Positions 11,701-24,904 of a stretch of 64,000 nt of DNA are shown here, one piece after another (the first letter of the stretch is position 1; every line of letters begins with the position of its first letter). This DNA comes from Solea solea (taxonomy: Eukaryota > Chordata > Actinopteri > Pleuronectiformes > Soleidae), in contig NC_081149.1 of assembly GCF_958295425.1 (NCBI RefSeq), positions 310,001 to 374,000 on the forward strand. The letters run 5' to 3'. Both the position numbers and the translations under genes were made by a program. The notes beneath the pieces are model-generated. The model saw only the letters and a list, made by a program, of their open reading frames with translations. It did not search any database and was not told where the DNA came from.

Positions 11701-14700
11701 GGCGAGGAGAAAATTGAAAAAAATCAGAAAACAGCCGTATACTTGCTGAATGTGCACAAAACAGACACAAATAGAAAAACACATCCAAACAGTGAAATCA
11801 TTGCAAAATCAAACACTGAAGGCATATATCTATATCTTATAAGATTTTAACTTTATTTGTGAGGTTTATGTTATGGGACAGTAGAAAATTGAAAAAAATC
11901 AGAAAACAGCCGTATACTTGCTGTATGTGCACAAAAACAGACACAAATAGAAAAACACATCCAAACAGTGAAATCATTGCAAAATCAAACACTGAGGTTA
12001 CAGAAGTATATGTTATAAGATTTTAACTTTATTTGTGAGGTTTATGTTATGGGACAGTAGAAAATTGAAAAAAATCAGAAAACAGCCGTATACTTGCTGA
12101 ATGTGCACAAAACAGACACAAATAGAAAAACACATCCAAACAGTGAAATCATTGCAAAATCAAACACTGAGGTTACAGAAGTATATCTTATAAGATGTTA
12201 ACTTTATTTGTGAGGTTTATGTTATGGGACAGTAGAAAATTGAAAAAAACCAGAAAACAGCCGTATACTTGCTGAATGCGCACAAAAACAGACACAAATA
12301 GAAAAACATATCCAAACAGTGAAATCATTGCAAAATCAAACACTGAGGGTACAGAAGTATATCTTATAAGATGTTAACTTTATTTGTGAGGTCTATGTTA
12401 TGCGACAGTAGAAAATTGAAAAAAATCAGAAAACAGCCGTATACTTGCTGAATGCGCACAAAAACAGACACAAATAGAAAAACACATCCAAACAGTGAAA
12501 TCATTGCAAAATCAAACACTGAAGGCATATAACTATATCTTATAAGATTTTAACTTTATTTGTGAGGTTTATGTTATGGGACAGTAGAAAATTGAAAAAA
12601 ATCAGAAAACAGCCGTATACTTGCTGAATGTGCACAAAAACAGACACAAATAGAAAAACACATCCAAACAGTGAAATCATTGCAAAATCAAACACTGAGG
12701 TTACAGAAGTATATCTTATAAGATGTTAACTTTATTTGTGAGGTTTATGTTATGGGCGAGGAGAAAATTGAAAAAAATCAGAAAACAGCCGTATACTTGC
12801 TGAATGTGCACAAAACAGACACAAATAGAAAAACACATCCAAACAGTGAAATCATTGCAAAATCAAACACTGAAGGCATATAACTATATCTTATAAGATT
12901 TTAACTTTATTTGTGAGGTTTATGTTATGAGACAGTAGAAAATTGAAAAAAATCAGAAAACAGCCGTATACTTGCTGAATGTGCACAAAAACAGACACAA
13001 ATAGAAAAACACATCCAAACAGTGAAATCATTGCAAAATCAAACACTGAAGGCATATAACTATATCTTATAAGATTTTAACTTTATTTGTGAGGTTTATG
13101 TTATGGGACAGTAGAAAATTGAAAAAAATCAGAAAACAGCCGTATACTTGCTGAATGTGCACAAAAACAGACACAAATAGAAAAACACATCCAAACAGTG
13201 AAATCATTGCAAAATCAAACACTGAAGGCATATAACTATATCTTATAAGATTTTAACTTTATTTGTGAGGTTTATGTTATGGGACAGTAGAAAATTGAAA
13301 AAAATCAGAAAACAGCCGTATACTTGCTGAATGTGCACAAAACAGACACAAATAGAAAAACACATCCAAACAGTGAAATCATTGCAAAATCAAACACTGA
13401 GGTTACAGAAGTATATCTTATAAGATGTTAACTTTATTTGTGAGGTTTATGTTATGGGACAGTAGAAAATTGAAAAAAACCAGAAAACAGCCGTATACTT
13501 GCTGAATGTGCACAAAACAGACACAAATAGAAAAACACATCCAAACAGTGAAATCATTGCAAAATCAAACACTGAGGGTACAGAAGTATATCTGATAAGA
13601 TGTTAACTTTATTTGTGAGGTTTATGTTATGTGACAGTAGAAAATTGAAAAAAATCAGAAAACAGCCGTATACTTGCTGAATGTGCACAACAAAAGACAC
13701 AAATAGAAAAACACATCCAAACAGTGAAATCATTGCAAAATCAAACACTGAAGGCATATAACTATATCTTATAAGATTTTAACTTTATTTGTGAGGTTTA
13801 TGTTATGGGACAGTAGAAAATTGAAAAAAATCAGAAAACAGCCGTATACTTGCTGAATGTGCACAAAAACAGACACAAATAGAAAAACACATCCAAACAG
13901 TGAAATCATTGCAAAATCAAACACTGAAGGCATATAACTATATCTTATAAGATTTTAACTTCATTTGTGAGGTTTATGTTATGGGACAGTAGAAAATTGA
14001 AAAAAATCAGAAAACAGCCGTATACTTGCTGAATGTGCACAAAACAGACACAAATAGAAAAACACATCCAAACAGTGAAATCATTGCAAAATCAAACACT
14101 GAGGTTACAGAAGTATATCTTATAAGATGTTAACTTTATTTGTGAGGTTTATGTTATGGGACAGTAGAAAATTGAAAAAAACCAGAAAACAGCCGTATAC
14201 TTGCTGAATGTGCACAAAAACAGACACAAATAGAAAAACACATCCAAACAGTCAAATCATTGCAAAATCAAACACTGAGGTTACAGAAGTATATCTTATA
14301 AGATGTTAACTTTATTTGTGAGGTTTATGTTATGGGCGAGGAGAAAATTGAAAAAAATCAGAAAACAGCCGTATACTTGCTGAATGTGCACAAAACAGAC
14401 ACAAATAGAAAAACACATCCAAACAGTGAAATCATTGCAAAATCAAACACTGAAGGCATATATCTATATCTTATAAGATTTTAACTTTATTTGTGAGGTT
14501 TATGTTATGGGACAGTAGAAAATTGAAAAAATCAGAAAACAGCCGTATACTTGCTGTATGTGCACAAAAACAGACACAAATAGAAAAACACATCCAAACA
14601 GTGAAATCATTGCAAAATCAAACACTGAGGTTACAGAAGTATATCTTATAAGATGTTAACTGTATTTGTGAGGTTTATGTTATGGGACAGTAGAAAATTG

Positions 14701-16855
14701 AAAAAAATCAGAAAACAGCCGTATACTTGCTGAATGTGCACAAAAACAGACACAAATAGAAAAACACATCCAAACAGTGAAATCATTGCAAAATCAAACA
14801 CTGAAGGCATATAACTATATCTTATAAGATTTTAACTTTATTTGTGAGGTTTATGTTATGGGACAGTAGAAAATTCAAAAAAATCAGAAAACAGCCGTAT
14901 ACTTGCTGAATGTGCACAAACACAGACACACATAGAAAAACACATCCAAACAGTGAAATCATTGCAAAATCAAACACTGAAGGCATATAACTATATCTTA
15001 TAAGATTTTAACTTTATTTGTGAGGTTTATGTTATGGGACAGTAGAAAATTCAAAAAAATCAGAAAACAGCCGTATACTTGCTGAATGTGCACAAAAACA
15101 GACACAAATAGAAAAACACATCCAAACAGTGAAATCATTGCAAAATCAAACACTGAGGTTACAGAAGTATATCTTATAAGATTTTAACTTTATTTGTGAG
15201 GTTTATGTTATGGGACATTCGAAAATTGAAAAAAATCAGAAAACAGCCGTATACTTGCTGAATGTGCACAAAAACAGACACAAATAGAAAAACACATCCA
15301 AACAGTGAAATCATTGCAAAATCAAACACTGAAGGCATATAACTATATCTTATAAGATTTTAACTTTATTTGTGAGGTTTATGTTATGGGACAGTAGAAA
15401 ATTGAAAAAAATCAGAAAACAGCCGTATACTTGCTGAATGTGCACAAAACAGACACAAATAGAAAAACACATCCAAACAGTGAAATCATTGCAAAATCAA
15501 ACACTGAAGGCATATAACTATATCTTATAAGATTTTAACTTTATTTGTGAGGTTTATGTTATGGGACAGTAGAAAATTGAAAAAAACCAGAAAACCGCCG
15601 TATACTTGCTGAATGCGCACAAAAACAGACACAAATAGAAAAACATATCCAAACAGTGAAATCATTGCAAAATCAAACACTGAAGGCATATAACTATATC
15701 TTATAAGATTTTAACTTTATTTGTGAGGTTTATGTTATGGGACAGTAGAAAATTGAAAAAAATCAGAAAAAAGCCGTATACTTGCTGAATGTGCACAAAA
15801 ACAGACACAAATAGAAAAACACATCCAGACAGTGAAATCATTGCAAAATCAAACACTGAGGTTACAGGAGTATATCTTATAAGATGTTAACTTTATTTGT
15901 GAGGTTTATGTTATGGGACAGTAGAAAATTGAAAAAAAACAGAAAACAGCCGTATACTTGCTGAATGCGCACAAAAACAGACACAAATAGAAAAACATAT
16001 CCAAACAGTGAAATCATTGTAAAATCAAACACTGAGGGTACAGAAGTATATCTTATAAGATGTTAACTTTATTTGTGAGGTCTATATTATGCGACAGTAG
16101 AAAATTGAAAAAAATCAGAAAACAGCCGTATACTTGCTGAATGCACACAAAAACAGACACAAATAGAAAAACACATCCAAACAGTGAAATCATTGCAAAA
16201 TCAAACACTGAGGGTACAGAAGTATATCTTATAAGATGTTAACTTTATTTGTGAGGTTTATGTTATGGGACAGTAGAAAATTGAAAAAAATCAGAAAACA
16301 GCCGTATACTTGCTGAATTTGCACAAAAACAGACACAAATAGAAAAACACATCCAAACAGTGAAATCATTGCAAAATCAAACACTGAAGGCATATAACTA
16401 TATCTTATAAGATTTTAACTTTATTTGTGAGGTTTATGTTATGGGACAGTAGAAAATTGAAAAAAATCAGAAAACAGCCGTATACTTGCTCTATGTGCAC
16501 AAAAACACACACAAATAGAAAAACACATCCAAACAGTGAAATCATTGCAAAATCAAACACTGAGGTTACAGAAGTATATCTTATAAGATGTTAACGGTAT
16601 TTGTGAGGTTTATGTTATGGGACAGTAGAAAATTGAAAAAAATCAGAAAACAGCCGTATACTTGCTGAATGTGCACAAAAACAGACACAAATAGAAAAAC
16701 ACATCCAAACAGTGAAATCATTGCAAAATCAAACACTGAAGGCATATAACTATATCTTATAAGATTTTAACTTTATTTGTGAGGTTTATGTTATGGGACA
16801 GTAGAAAATTCAAAAAAATCAGAAAACAGCCGTATACTTGCTGAATGTGCACAAA
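8786..16855 (+). repeat. 8,785-bp large repeat unit, copy 2 (matching part)
   Basis: This is the direct tandem duplicate of copy 1. Every private variant I compared from 8,786 to 16,855 has its partner 8,785 bp upstream, including rare one-base changes and the loss of an A in an A run. The first mismatch is at 16,856, where acaaacacagacacac replaces acaaaaacagacacaa of copy 1. Such identity over about 8 kb of repetitive DNA implies a very recent duplication, or an assembly duplication. Confidence 0.85.
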
Positions 16856-19700
16856 CACAGACACACATAGAAAAACACATCCAAACAGTGAAATCATTGC
16901 AAAATCAAACACTGAAGGCATATAACTATATCTTATAAGATTTTAACTTTATTTGTGAGGTTTATGTTATGGGACAGTAGAAAATTCAAAAAAATCAGAA
17001 AACAGCCGTATACTTGCTGAATGTGCACAAAACAGACACAAATAGAAAAACACATCCAAACAGTGAAATCATTGCAAAATCAAACACTGAGGTTACAGAA
17101 GTATATCTTATAAGATGTTAACTTTATTTGTGAGGTTTATGTTATGGGACAGTAGAAAATTGAAAAAAATCAGAAAACAGCCGTATACTTGCTGAATGTG
17201 CACAAAAACAGACACAAATAGAAAAACACATCCAAACAGTCAAATCATTGCAAAATCAAACACTGAGGTTACAGAAGTATATCTTATAAGATGTTAACTG
17301 TATTTGTGAGGTTTATGTTATGGGACAGTAGAAAATTGAAAAAAATCAGAAAACAGCCGTATACTTGCTGAATGTGCACAAACACAGACACACATAGAAA
17401 AACACATCCAAACAGTGAAATCATTGCAAAATCAAACACTGAGGTTACAGAAGTATATCTTATAAGATGTTAACTTTATTTATGAGGTTTATGTTACGGG
17501 ACAATAGAAAATTGAAAAAAATCAGAAAACAGCCGTATACTTGCTGAATGTGCACAACAAAAGACACAAATAGAAAAACACATCCAAACAGTGAAATCAT
17601 TGCAAAATCAAACACTGACGGCATATAACTATATCTTACAAGATTTTAACTTTATTTGTGAGGTTTATGTTATGGGACAGTAGAAAATTGAAAAAAAATC
17701 AGAAAACAGCCGTATACTTGCTGAATGTGCACAAAAAAAGACACAAATAGAAAAACACATCCAAACAGTGAAATCATTGCAAAATCAAACACTGAGGTTA
17801 CAGAAGTATATCTTATAAGATGTTAACTTTATTTGTGAGGTTTATGTTATGGGACAGTAGAAAATTGAAAAAAATCAGAAAACAGCCGTATACTTGCTGA
17901 ATGTGCACAAAAACAGACACAAATAGAAAAACACATCCAAACAGTGAAATCATTGCAAAATCAAACACTGAAGGCATATAACTATATCTTATAAGATTTT
18001 AACTTTATTTGTGAGATTTATGTTATGGGACAGTAGAAAATTGAAAAAAATCAGAAAACAGCCGTATACTTGCTGAATGTGCACAAAACAGACACAAATA
18101 GAAAAACACATCCAAACAGTGAAATCATTGCAAAATCAAACACTGAGGTTACAGAAGTATATCTTATAAGATGTTAACTTTATTTATGAGGTTTATGTTA
18201 CGGGACAATAGAAAATTGAAAAAAATCAGAAAACAGCCGTATACTTGCTGAATGTGCACAACAAAAGACACAAATAGAAAAACACATCCAAACAGTGAAA
18301 TCATTGCAAAATCAAACACTGACGGCATATAACTATATCTTACAAGATGTTAACTTTATTTGTGAGGTTTATGTTATGGGACAGTAGAAAATTCAAAAAA
18401 ATCAGAAAACAGCCGTATACTTGCTGAATGTGCACAAAAACAGACACAAATAGAAAAACACATCCAAACAGTGAAATCATTGCAAAATCAAACACTGAAG
18501 GCATATAACTATATCTTATAAGATTTTAACTTTATTTGTGAGGTTTATGTTATGGGACAGTAGAAAATTGAAAAAAATCAGAAAACAGCCGTATACTTGC
18601 TGAATGTGCACAAAACAGTAACAAATAGAAAAACACATCCAAACAGTGAAATCATTGCAAAATCAAACACTGAAGGCATATAACTATATCTTATAAGATT
18701 TTAACTTTATTTGTGAGGTTTATGTTATGGGACAGTAGAAAATTGAAAAAAATCAGAAAACAGCCGTATACTTGCTGAATGTGCACAAAAACAGACACAA
18801 ATAGAAAAACACATCCAGACAGTGAAATCATTGCAAAATCAAACACTGAGGTTACAGGAGTATATCTTATAAGATGTTAACTTTATTTGTGAGGTTTATG
18901 TTATGGGACAGTAGAAAATTGAAAAAAATCAGAAAACAGCCGTATACTTGCTGAATGTGCACAAAAACAGACACAAATAGAAAAACACATCCAAACAGTG
19001 AAATCATTGCAAAATCAAACACTGAAGGCATATAACTATATCTTATAAGATGTTAACTTTATTTGTGAGGTTTATGTTATGGGACAGTAGAAAATTGAAA
19101 AAAACCAGAAAACAGCCATATACTTGCTGAATGCGCACAAAAACAGACACAAATAGAAAAACATATCCAAACAGTGAAATCATTGCAAAATCAAACACTG
19201 AGGGTACAGAAGTATATCTTATAAGATGTTAACTTTATTTGTGAGGTTTATGTTATGGGCGAGGAGAAAATTGAAAAAAATCAGAAAACAGCCGTATACT
19301 TGCTGAATGTGCACAAAACAGACACAAATAGAAAAACACATCCAAACAGTGAAATCATTGCAAAATCAAACACTGAAGGCATATAACTATATCTTATAAG
19401 ATTTTAACTTTTTTTGTGAGGTTTATGTTATGGGACAGTAGAAAATTGAAAAAAATCAGAAAACAGCCGTATACTTGCTGAATGTGCACAAAAACAGACA
19501 CACATAGAAAAACACATCCAAACAGTGAAATCATTGCAAAATCAAACACTGAAGGCATATAACTATATCTTATAAGATTTTAACTTTATTTGTGAGGTTT
19601 ATGTTATGGGACAGTAGAAAATTGAAAAAAATCAGAAAACAGCCGTATACTTGCTCTATGTGCACAAAAACAGACACAAATAGAAAAACACATCCAAACA
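16856..19700 (+). repeat. Satellite block with gacggc / cttacaag / acaatag monomers
   Basis: After the large duplication ends, the variant mix changes. New markers are the cacaaacacagacacacat tail in place of cacaaaaacag, gttacgggacaatag, gacggcatataac with cttacaag, and cagtaacaaatag at about 18,617. The last recurs at 41,297, 22,680 bp further on. Part of 16.5-17.3 kb (gctctatg, gttaacggtatt, cagtcaaatc, gttaactgtatt in order) recurs at 28.45-29.3 kb and at 39.7-40.5 kb. Near 19,258 gcgaggag reappears once. There is nothing but satellite here. Confidence 0.8.
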
Positions 19701-22130
19701 GTGAAATCATTGCAAAATCAAACACTGAAGGCATATAACTATATCTTATAAGATTTTAACTTTATTTGTGAGATTTATGTTATGGGACAGTAGAAAATTG
19801 AAAAAAATCAGAAAACAGCCGTATACTTGCTGAATGTGCACAAAACAGACACAAATAGAAAAACACATCCAAACAGTGAAATCATTGCAAAATCAAACAC
19901 TGAGGTTACAGAAGTATATCTTATAAGATGTTAACTTTATTTATGAGGTTTATGTTACGGGACAATAGAAAATTGAAAAAAATCAGAAAACAGCTGTATA
20001 CTTGCTGAATGTGCACAACAAAAGACACAAATAGAAAAACACATCCAAACAGTGAAATCATTGCAAAATCAAACACTGACGGCATATAACTATATCTTAC
20101 AAGATGTTAACTTTATTTGTGAGGTTTATGTTATGGGACAGTAGAAAATTGAAAAAAATCAGAAAACAGCCGTATACTTGCTGAATGTGCACAAAAACAG
20201 ACACAAATAGAAAAACACATCCAAACAGTGAAATCATTGCAAAATCAAACACTGAGGTTACAGAAGTATATCTTATAAGATGTTAACTTTATTTGTGAGG
20301 TTTATGTTATGGGACAGTAGAAAATTGAAAAAAATCAGAAAACAGCCGTATACTTGCTGAATGTGCACAAACACAGACACACATAGAAAAACACATCCAA
20401 ACAGTGAAATCATTGCAAAATCAAACACTGAAGGCATATAACTATATCTTATAAGATTTTAACTTTATTTGTGAGGTTTATGTTATGGGACAGTAGAAAA
20501 TTGAAAAAAATCAGAAAACAGCCGTATACTTGCTGAATGTGCACAAAAACAGACACAAATAGAAAAACACATCCAAACAGTGAAATCATTGCAAAATCAA
20601 ACACTGAGGTTACAGAAGTATATCTTATAAGATGTTAACTGTATTTGTGAGGTTTATGTTATGGGACAGTAGAAAATTGAAAAAAATCAGAAAACAGCCG
20701 TATACTTGCTAGTGTGCACAAACACAGACACAAATAGAAAAACACATCCAAACAGTGAAATCATTGCAAAATCAAACACTGAAGGCATATAACTATATCT
20801 TATAAGATTTTAACTTTATTTGTGAGGTTTATGTTATGGGACAGTAGAAAATTGAAAAAAATCAGAAAACAGCCGTATACTTGCTGAATGTGCACAAACA
20901 CAGACACACATAGAAAAACACATCCAAACAGTGAAATCATTGCAAAATCAAACACTGAAGGCATATAACTATATCTTATAAGATTTTAACTTTATTTGTG
21001 AGGTTTATGTTATGGGACAGTAGAAAATTCAAAAAAATCAGAAAACAGCCGTATACTTGCTGAATGTGCACAAAAACAGACACAAATAGAAAAACACATC
21101 CAAACAGTGAAATCATTGCAAAATCAAACACTGAAGGCATATAACTATATCTTATAAGATTTTAACTTTATTTGTGAGATTTATGTTATGGGACAGTAGA
21201 AAATTGAAAAAAATCAGAAAACAGCCGTATACTTGCTGAATGTGCACAAACACAGACACACATAGAAAAACACATCCAAACAGTGAAATCATTGCAAAAT
21301 CAAACACTGAAGGCATATAACTATATCTTATAAGATTTTAACTTTATTTGTGAGGTTTATGTTATGGGACAGTAGAAAATTCAAAAAAATCAGAAAACAG
21401 CCGTATACTTGCTGAATGTGCACAAAAACAGACACAAATAGAAAAACACATCCAAACAGTGAAATCATTGCAAAATCAAACACTGAAGGCATATAACTAT
21501 ATCTTATAAGATTTTAACTTTATTTGTGAGATTTATGTTATGGGACAGTAGAAAATTGAAAAAAATCAGAAAACAGCCGTATACTTGCTGAATGTGCACA
21601 AAACAGACACAAATAGAAAAACACATCCAAACAGTGAAATCATTGCAAAATCAAACACTGAGGTTACAGAAGTATATCTTATAAGATGTTAACTTTATTT
21701 ATGAGGTTTATGTTACGGGACAATAGAAAATTGAAAAAAATCAGAAAACAGCCGTATACTTGCTGAATGTGCACAACAAAAGACACAAATAGAAAAACAC
21801 ATCCAAACAGTGAAATCATTGCAAAATCAAACACTGAAGGCATATAACTATATCTTATAAGATTTTAACTTTATTTGTGAGGTTTATGTTATGGGACAGT
21901 AGAAAATTGAAAAAAATCAGAAAACAGCCGTATACTTGCTGAATGTGCACAAAAACAGACACAAATAGAAAAACACATCCAAACAGTGAAATCATTGCAA
22001 AATCAAACACTGAGGTTACAGAAGTATATCTTATAAGATGTTAACTGTATTTGTGAGGTTTATGTTATGGGACAGTAGAAAATTGAAAAAAATCAGAAAA
22101 CAGCCGTATACTTGCTAGTGTGCACAAACA
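19700..22130 (+). repeat. Satellite block with an 8-monomer (1,406-bp) spacing of a gctagtgtgc marker
   Basis: The unusual tail gctagtgtgcacaaacacag occurs at 20,709 and again at 22,115, 1,406 bp (8 monomers) apart. A related block carries the same pair at 44,446 and 45,852, also 1,406 bp apart, so the two pairs lie 23,737 bp from each other. Bases of about 19.7-21.25 kb follow 43.45-44.98 kb, with scattered differences such as cagctgtat (19,992) against cagccgtat. Confidence 0.7.
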
Positions 22131-22954
22131 CAGACACAAATAGAAAAACACATCCAAACAGTGAAATCATTGCAAAATCAAACACTGAAGGCATATAACT
22201 ATATCTTATAAGATTTTAACTTTATTTGTGAGGTTTATGTTATGGGACAGTAGAAAATTCAAAAAAATCAGAAAACAGCCGTATACTTGCTGAATGTGCA
22301 CAAACACAGACACACATAGAAAAACACATCCAAACAGTGAAATCATTGCAAAATCAAACACTGAAGGCATATAACTATATCTTATAAGATTTTAACTTTA
22401 TTTGTGAGGTTTATGTTATGGGACAGTAGAAAATTCAAAAAAATCAGAAAACAGCCGTATACTTGCTGAATGTGCACAAACATAGACACACATAGAAAAA
22501 CACATCCAAACAGTGAAATCATTGCAAAATCAAACACTGAAGGCATATAACTATATCTTATAAGATTTTAACTTTATTTGTGAGGTTTATGTTATGGGAC
22601 AGTAGAAAATTGAAAAAAATCAGAAAACAGCCGTATACTTGCTGAATGTGCACAAAAACAGACACAAATAGAAAAACACATCCAAACAGTGAAATCATTG
22701 CAAAATCAAACACTGAGGTTACAGAAGTATATCTTATAAGATGTTAACTGTATTTGTGAGGTTTATGTTATGGGACAGTAGAAAATTGAAAAAAATCAGA
22801 AAACAGCCGTGTAATTGCTGAATGTGCACAAACACAGACACACATAGAAAAACACATCCAAACAGTGAAATCATTGCAAAATCAAACACTGAGGTTACAG
22901 AAGTATATCTTATAAGATGTTAACTTTATTTGTGAGGTTTGTTATGGGACAGTA

Positions 22955-24873
22955 GAAAATTGAAAAAAATCAGAAAACAGCCGTATACTTGCTGAATGTG
23001 CACAAAACAGACACAAATAGAAAAACACATCCAAACAGTGAAATCATTGCAAAATCAAACACTGAGGTTACAGAAGTATATCTTATAAGATTTTAACTTT
23101 ATTTGTGAGGTTTATGTTATGGGACAGTAGAAAATTGAAAAAAATCAGAAAACAGCCGTATACTTGCTGAATGTGCACAACAAAAGACACAAATAGAAAA
23201 ACACATCCAAACAGTGAAATCATTGCAAAATCAAACACTGAGGTTACAGAAGTATATCTTATAAGATGTTAACTTTATTTGTGAGGTTTATGTTATGGGA
23301 CAGTAGAAAATTGAAAAAAATCAGAAAACAGCCGTATACTTGCTGAATGTGCACAAACACAGACACACATAGAAAAACACATCCAAACAGTGAAATCATT
23401 GCAAAATCAAACACTGAAGGCATATAACTATATCTTATAAGATTTTAACTTTATTTGTGAGGTTTATGTTATGGGACAGTAGAAAATTCAAAAAAATCAG
23501 AAAACAGCCGTATACTTGCTGAATGTGCACAAAAACAGACACAAATAGAAAAACACATCCAAACAGTGAAATCATTGCAAAATCAAACACTGAGGTTACA
23601 GAAGTATATCTTATAAGATGTTAACTTTATTTGTGAGGTTTATGTTATGGGACAGTAGAAAATTGAAAAAAATCAGAAAACAGCCGTATACTTGCTGAAT
23701 GTGCACAAACACAGACACACATAGAAAAACACATCCAAACAGTGAAATCATTGCAAAATCAAACACTGAAGGCATATAACTATATCTTATAAGATTTTAA
23801 CTTTATTTGTGAGGTTTATGTTATGGGACAGTAGAAAATTGAAAAAAATCAGAAAACAGCCGTATACTTGCTGAATGTGCACAAAACAGACACAAATAGA
23901 AAAACACATCCAAACAGTGAAATCATTGCAAAATCAAACACTGAGGTTACAGAAGTATATCTTATAAGATGTTAACTTTATTTGTGAGGTTTATGTTATG
24001 GGACAGTAGAAAATTGAAAAAAATCAGAAAACAGCCGTATACTTGCTGAATGTGCACAAACACAGACACACATAGAAAAACACATCCAAACAGTGAAATC
24101 ATTGCAAAATCAAACACTGAAGGCATATAACTATATCTTATAAGATTTTAACTTTATTTGTGAGGTTTATGTTATGGGACAGTAGAAAATTGAAAAAAAT
24201 CAGAAAACAGCCGTATACTTGCTGAATGTGCACAAACACAGACACACATAGAAAAACACATCCAAACAGTGAAATCATTGCAAAATCAAACACTGAAGGC
24301 ATATAACTATATCTTATAAGATTTTAACTTTATTTGTGAGGTTTATGTTATGGGACAGTAGAAAATTCAAAAAAATCAGAAAACAGCCGTATACTTGCTG
24401 AATGTGCACAAAAACAGACACAAATAGAAAAACACATCCAAACAGTGAAATCATTGCAAAATCAAACACTGAGGTTACAGAAGTATATCTTATAAGATGT
24501 TAACTTTATTTGTGAGGTTTATGTTATGGGACAGTAGAAAATTGAAAAAAAATCAGAAAACAGCCGTATACTTGCTGAATGTGCACAAAAACAGACACAA
24601 ATAGAAAAACACATCCAAACAGTGAAATCATTGCAAAATCAAACACTGAGGTTACAGAAGTATATCTTATAAGATTTTAACTTTATTTGTGAGGTTTATG
24701 TTATGGGACAGTAGAAAATTGAAAAAAATCAGAAAACAGCCGTATACTTGCTGAATGTGCACAAAACAGACACAAATAGAAAAACACATCCAAACAGTGA
24801 AATCATTGCAAAATCAAACACTGAGGTTACAGAAGTATATCTTATAAGATGTTAACTTTATTTGTGAGGTTTG
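22955..24873 (+). repeat. 11-monomer block (~1.9 kb), copy 1
   Basis: This block recurs at 30,164-32,082 with a constant offset of 7,209 bp (41 monomers). Shared landmarks in order are a cacaaaacag tail, cacaacaaaag, a ttcaaaaaaatc type A monomer, another cacaaaacag, a second ttcaaaaaaatc and an eight-A attgaaaaaaaatcag. The match ends at a 3-bp deletion (ggtttgttatggg) that is present here at about 24,870 and absent from the partner. Confidence 0.75.
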
Positions 24874-24904
24874 TTATGGGACAGTAGAAAATTGAAAAAA
24901 AATC

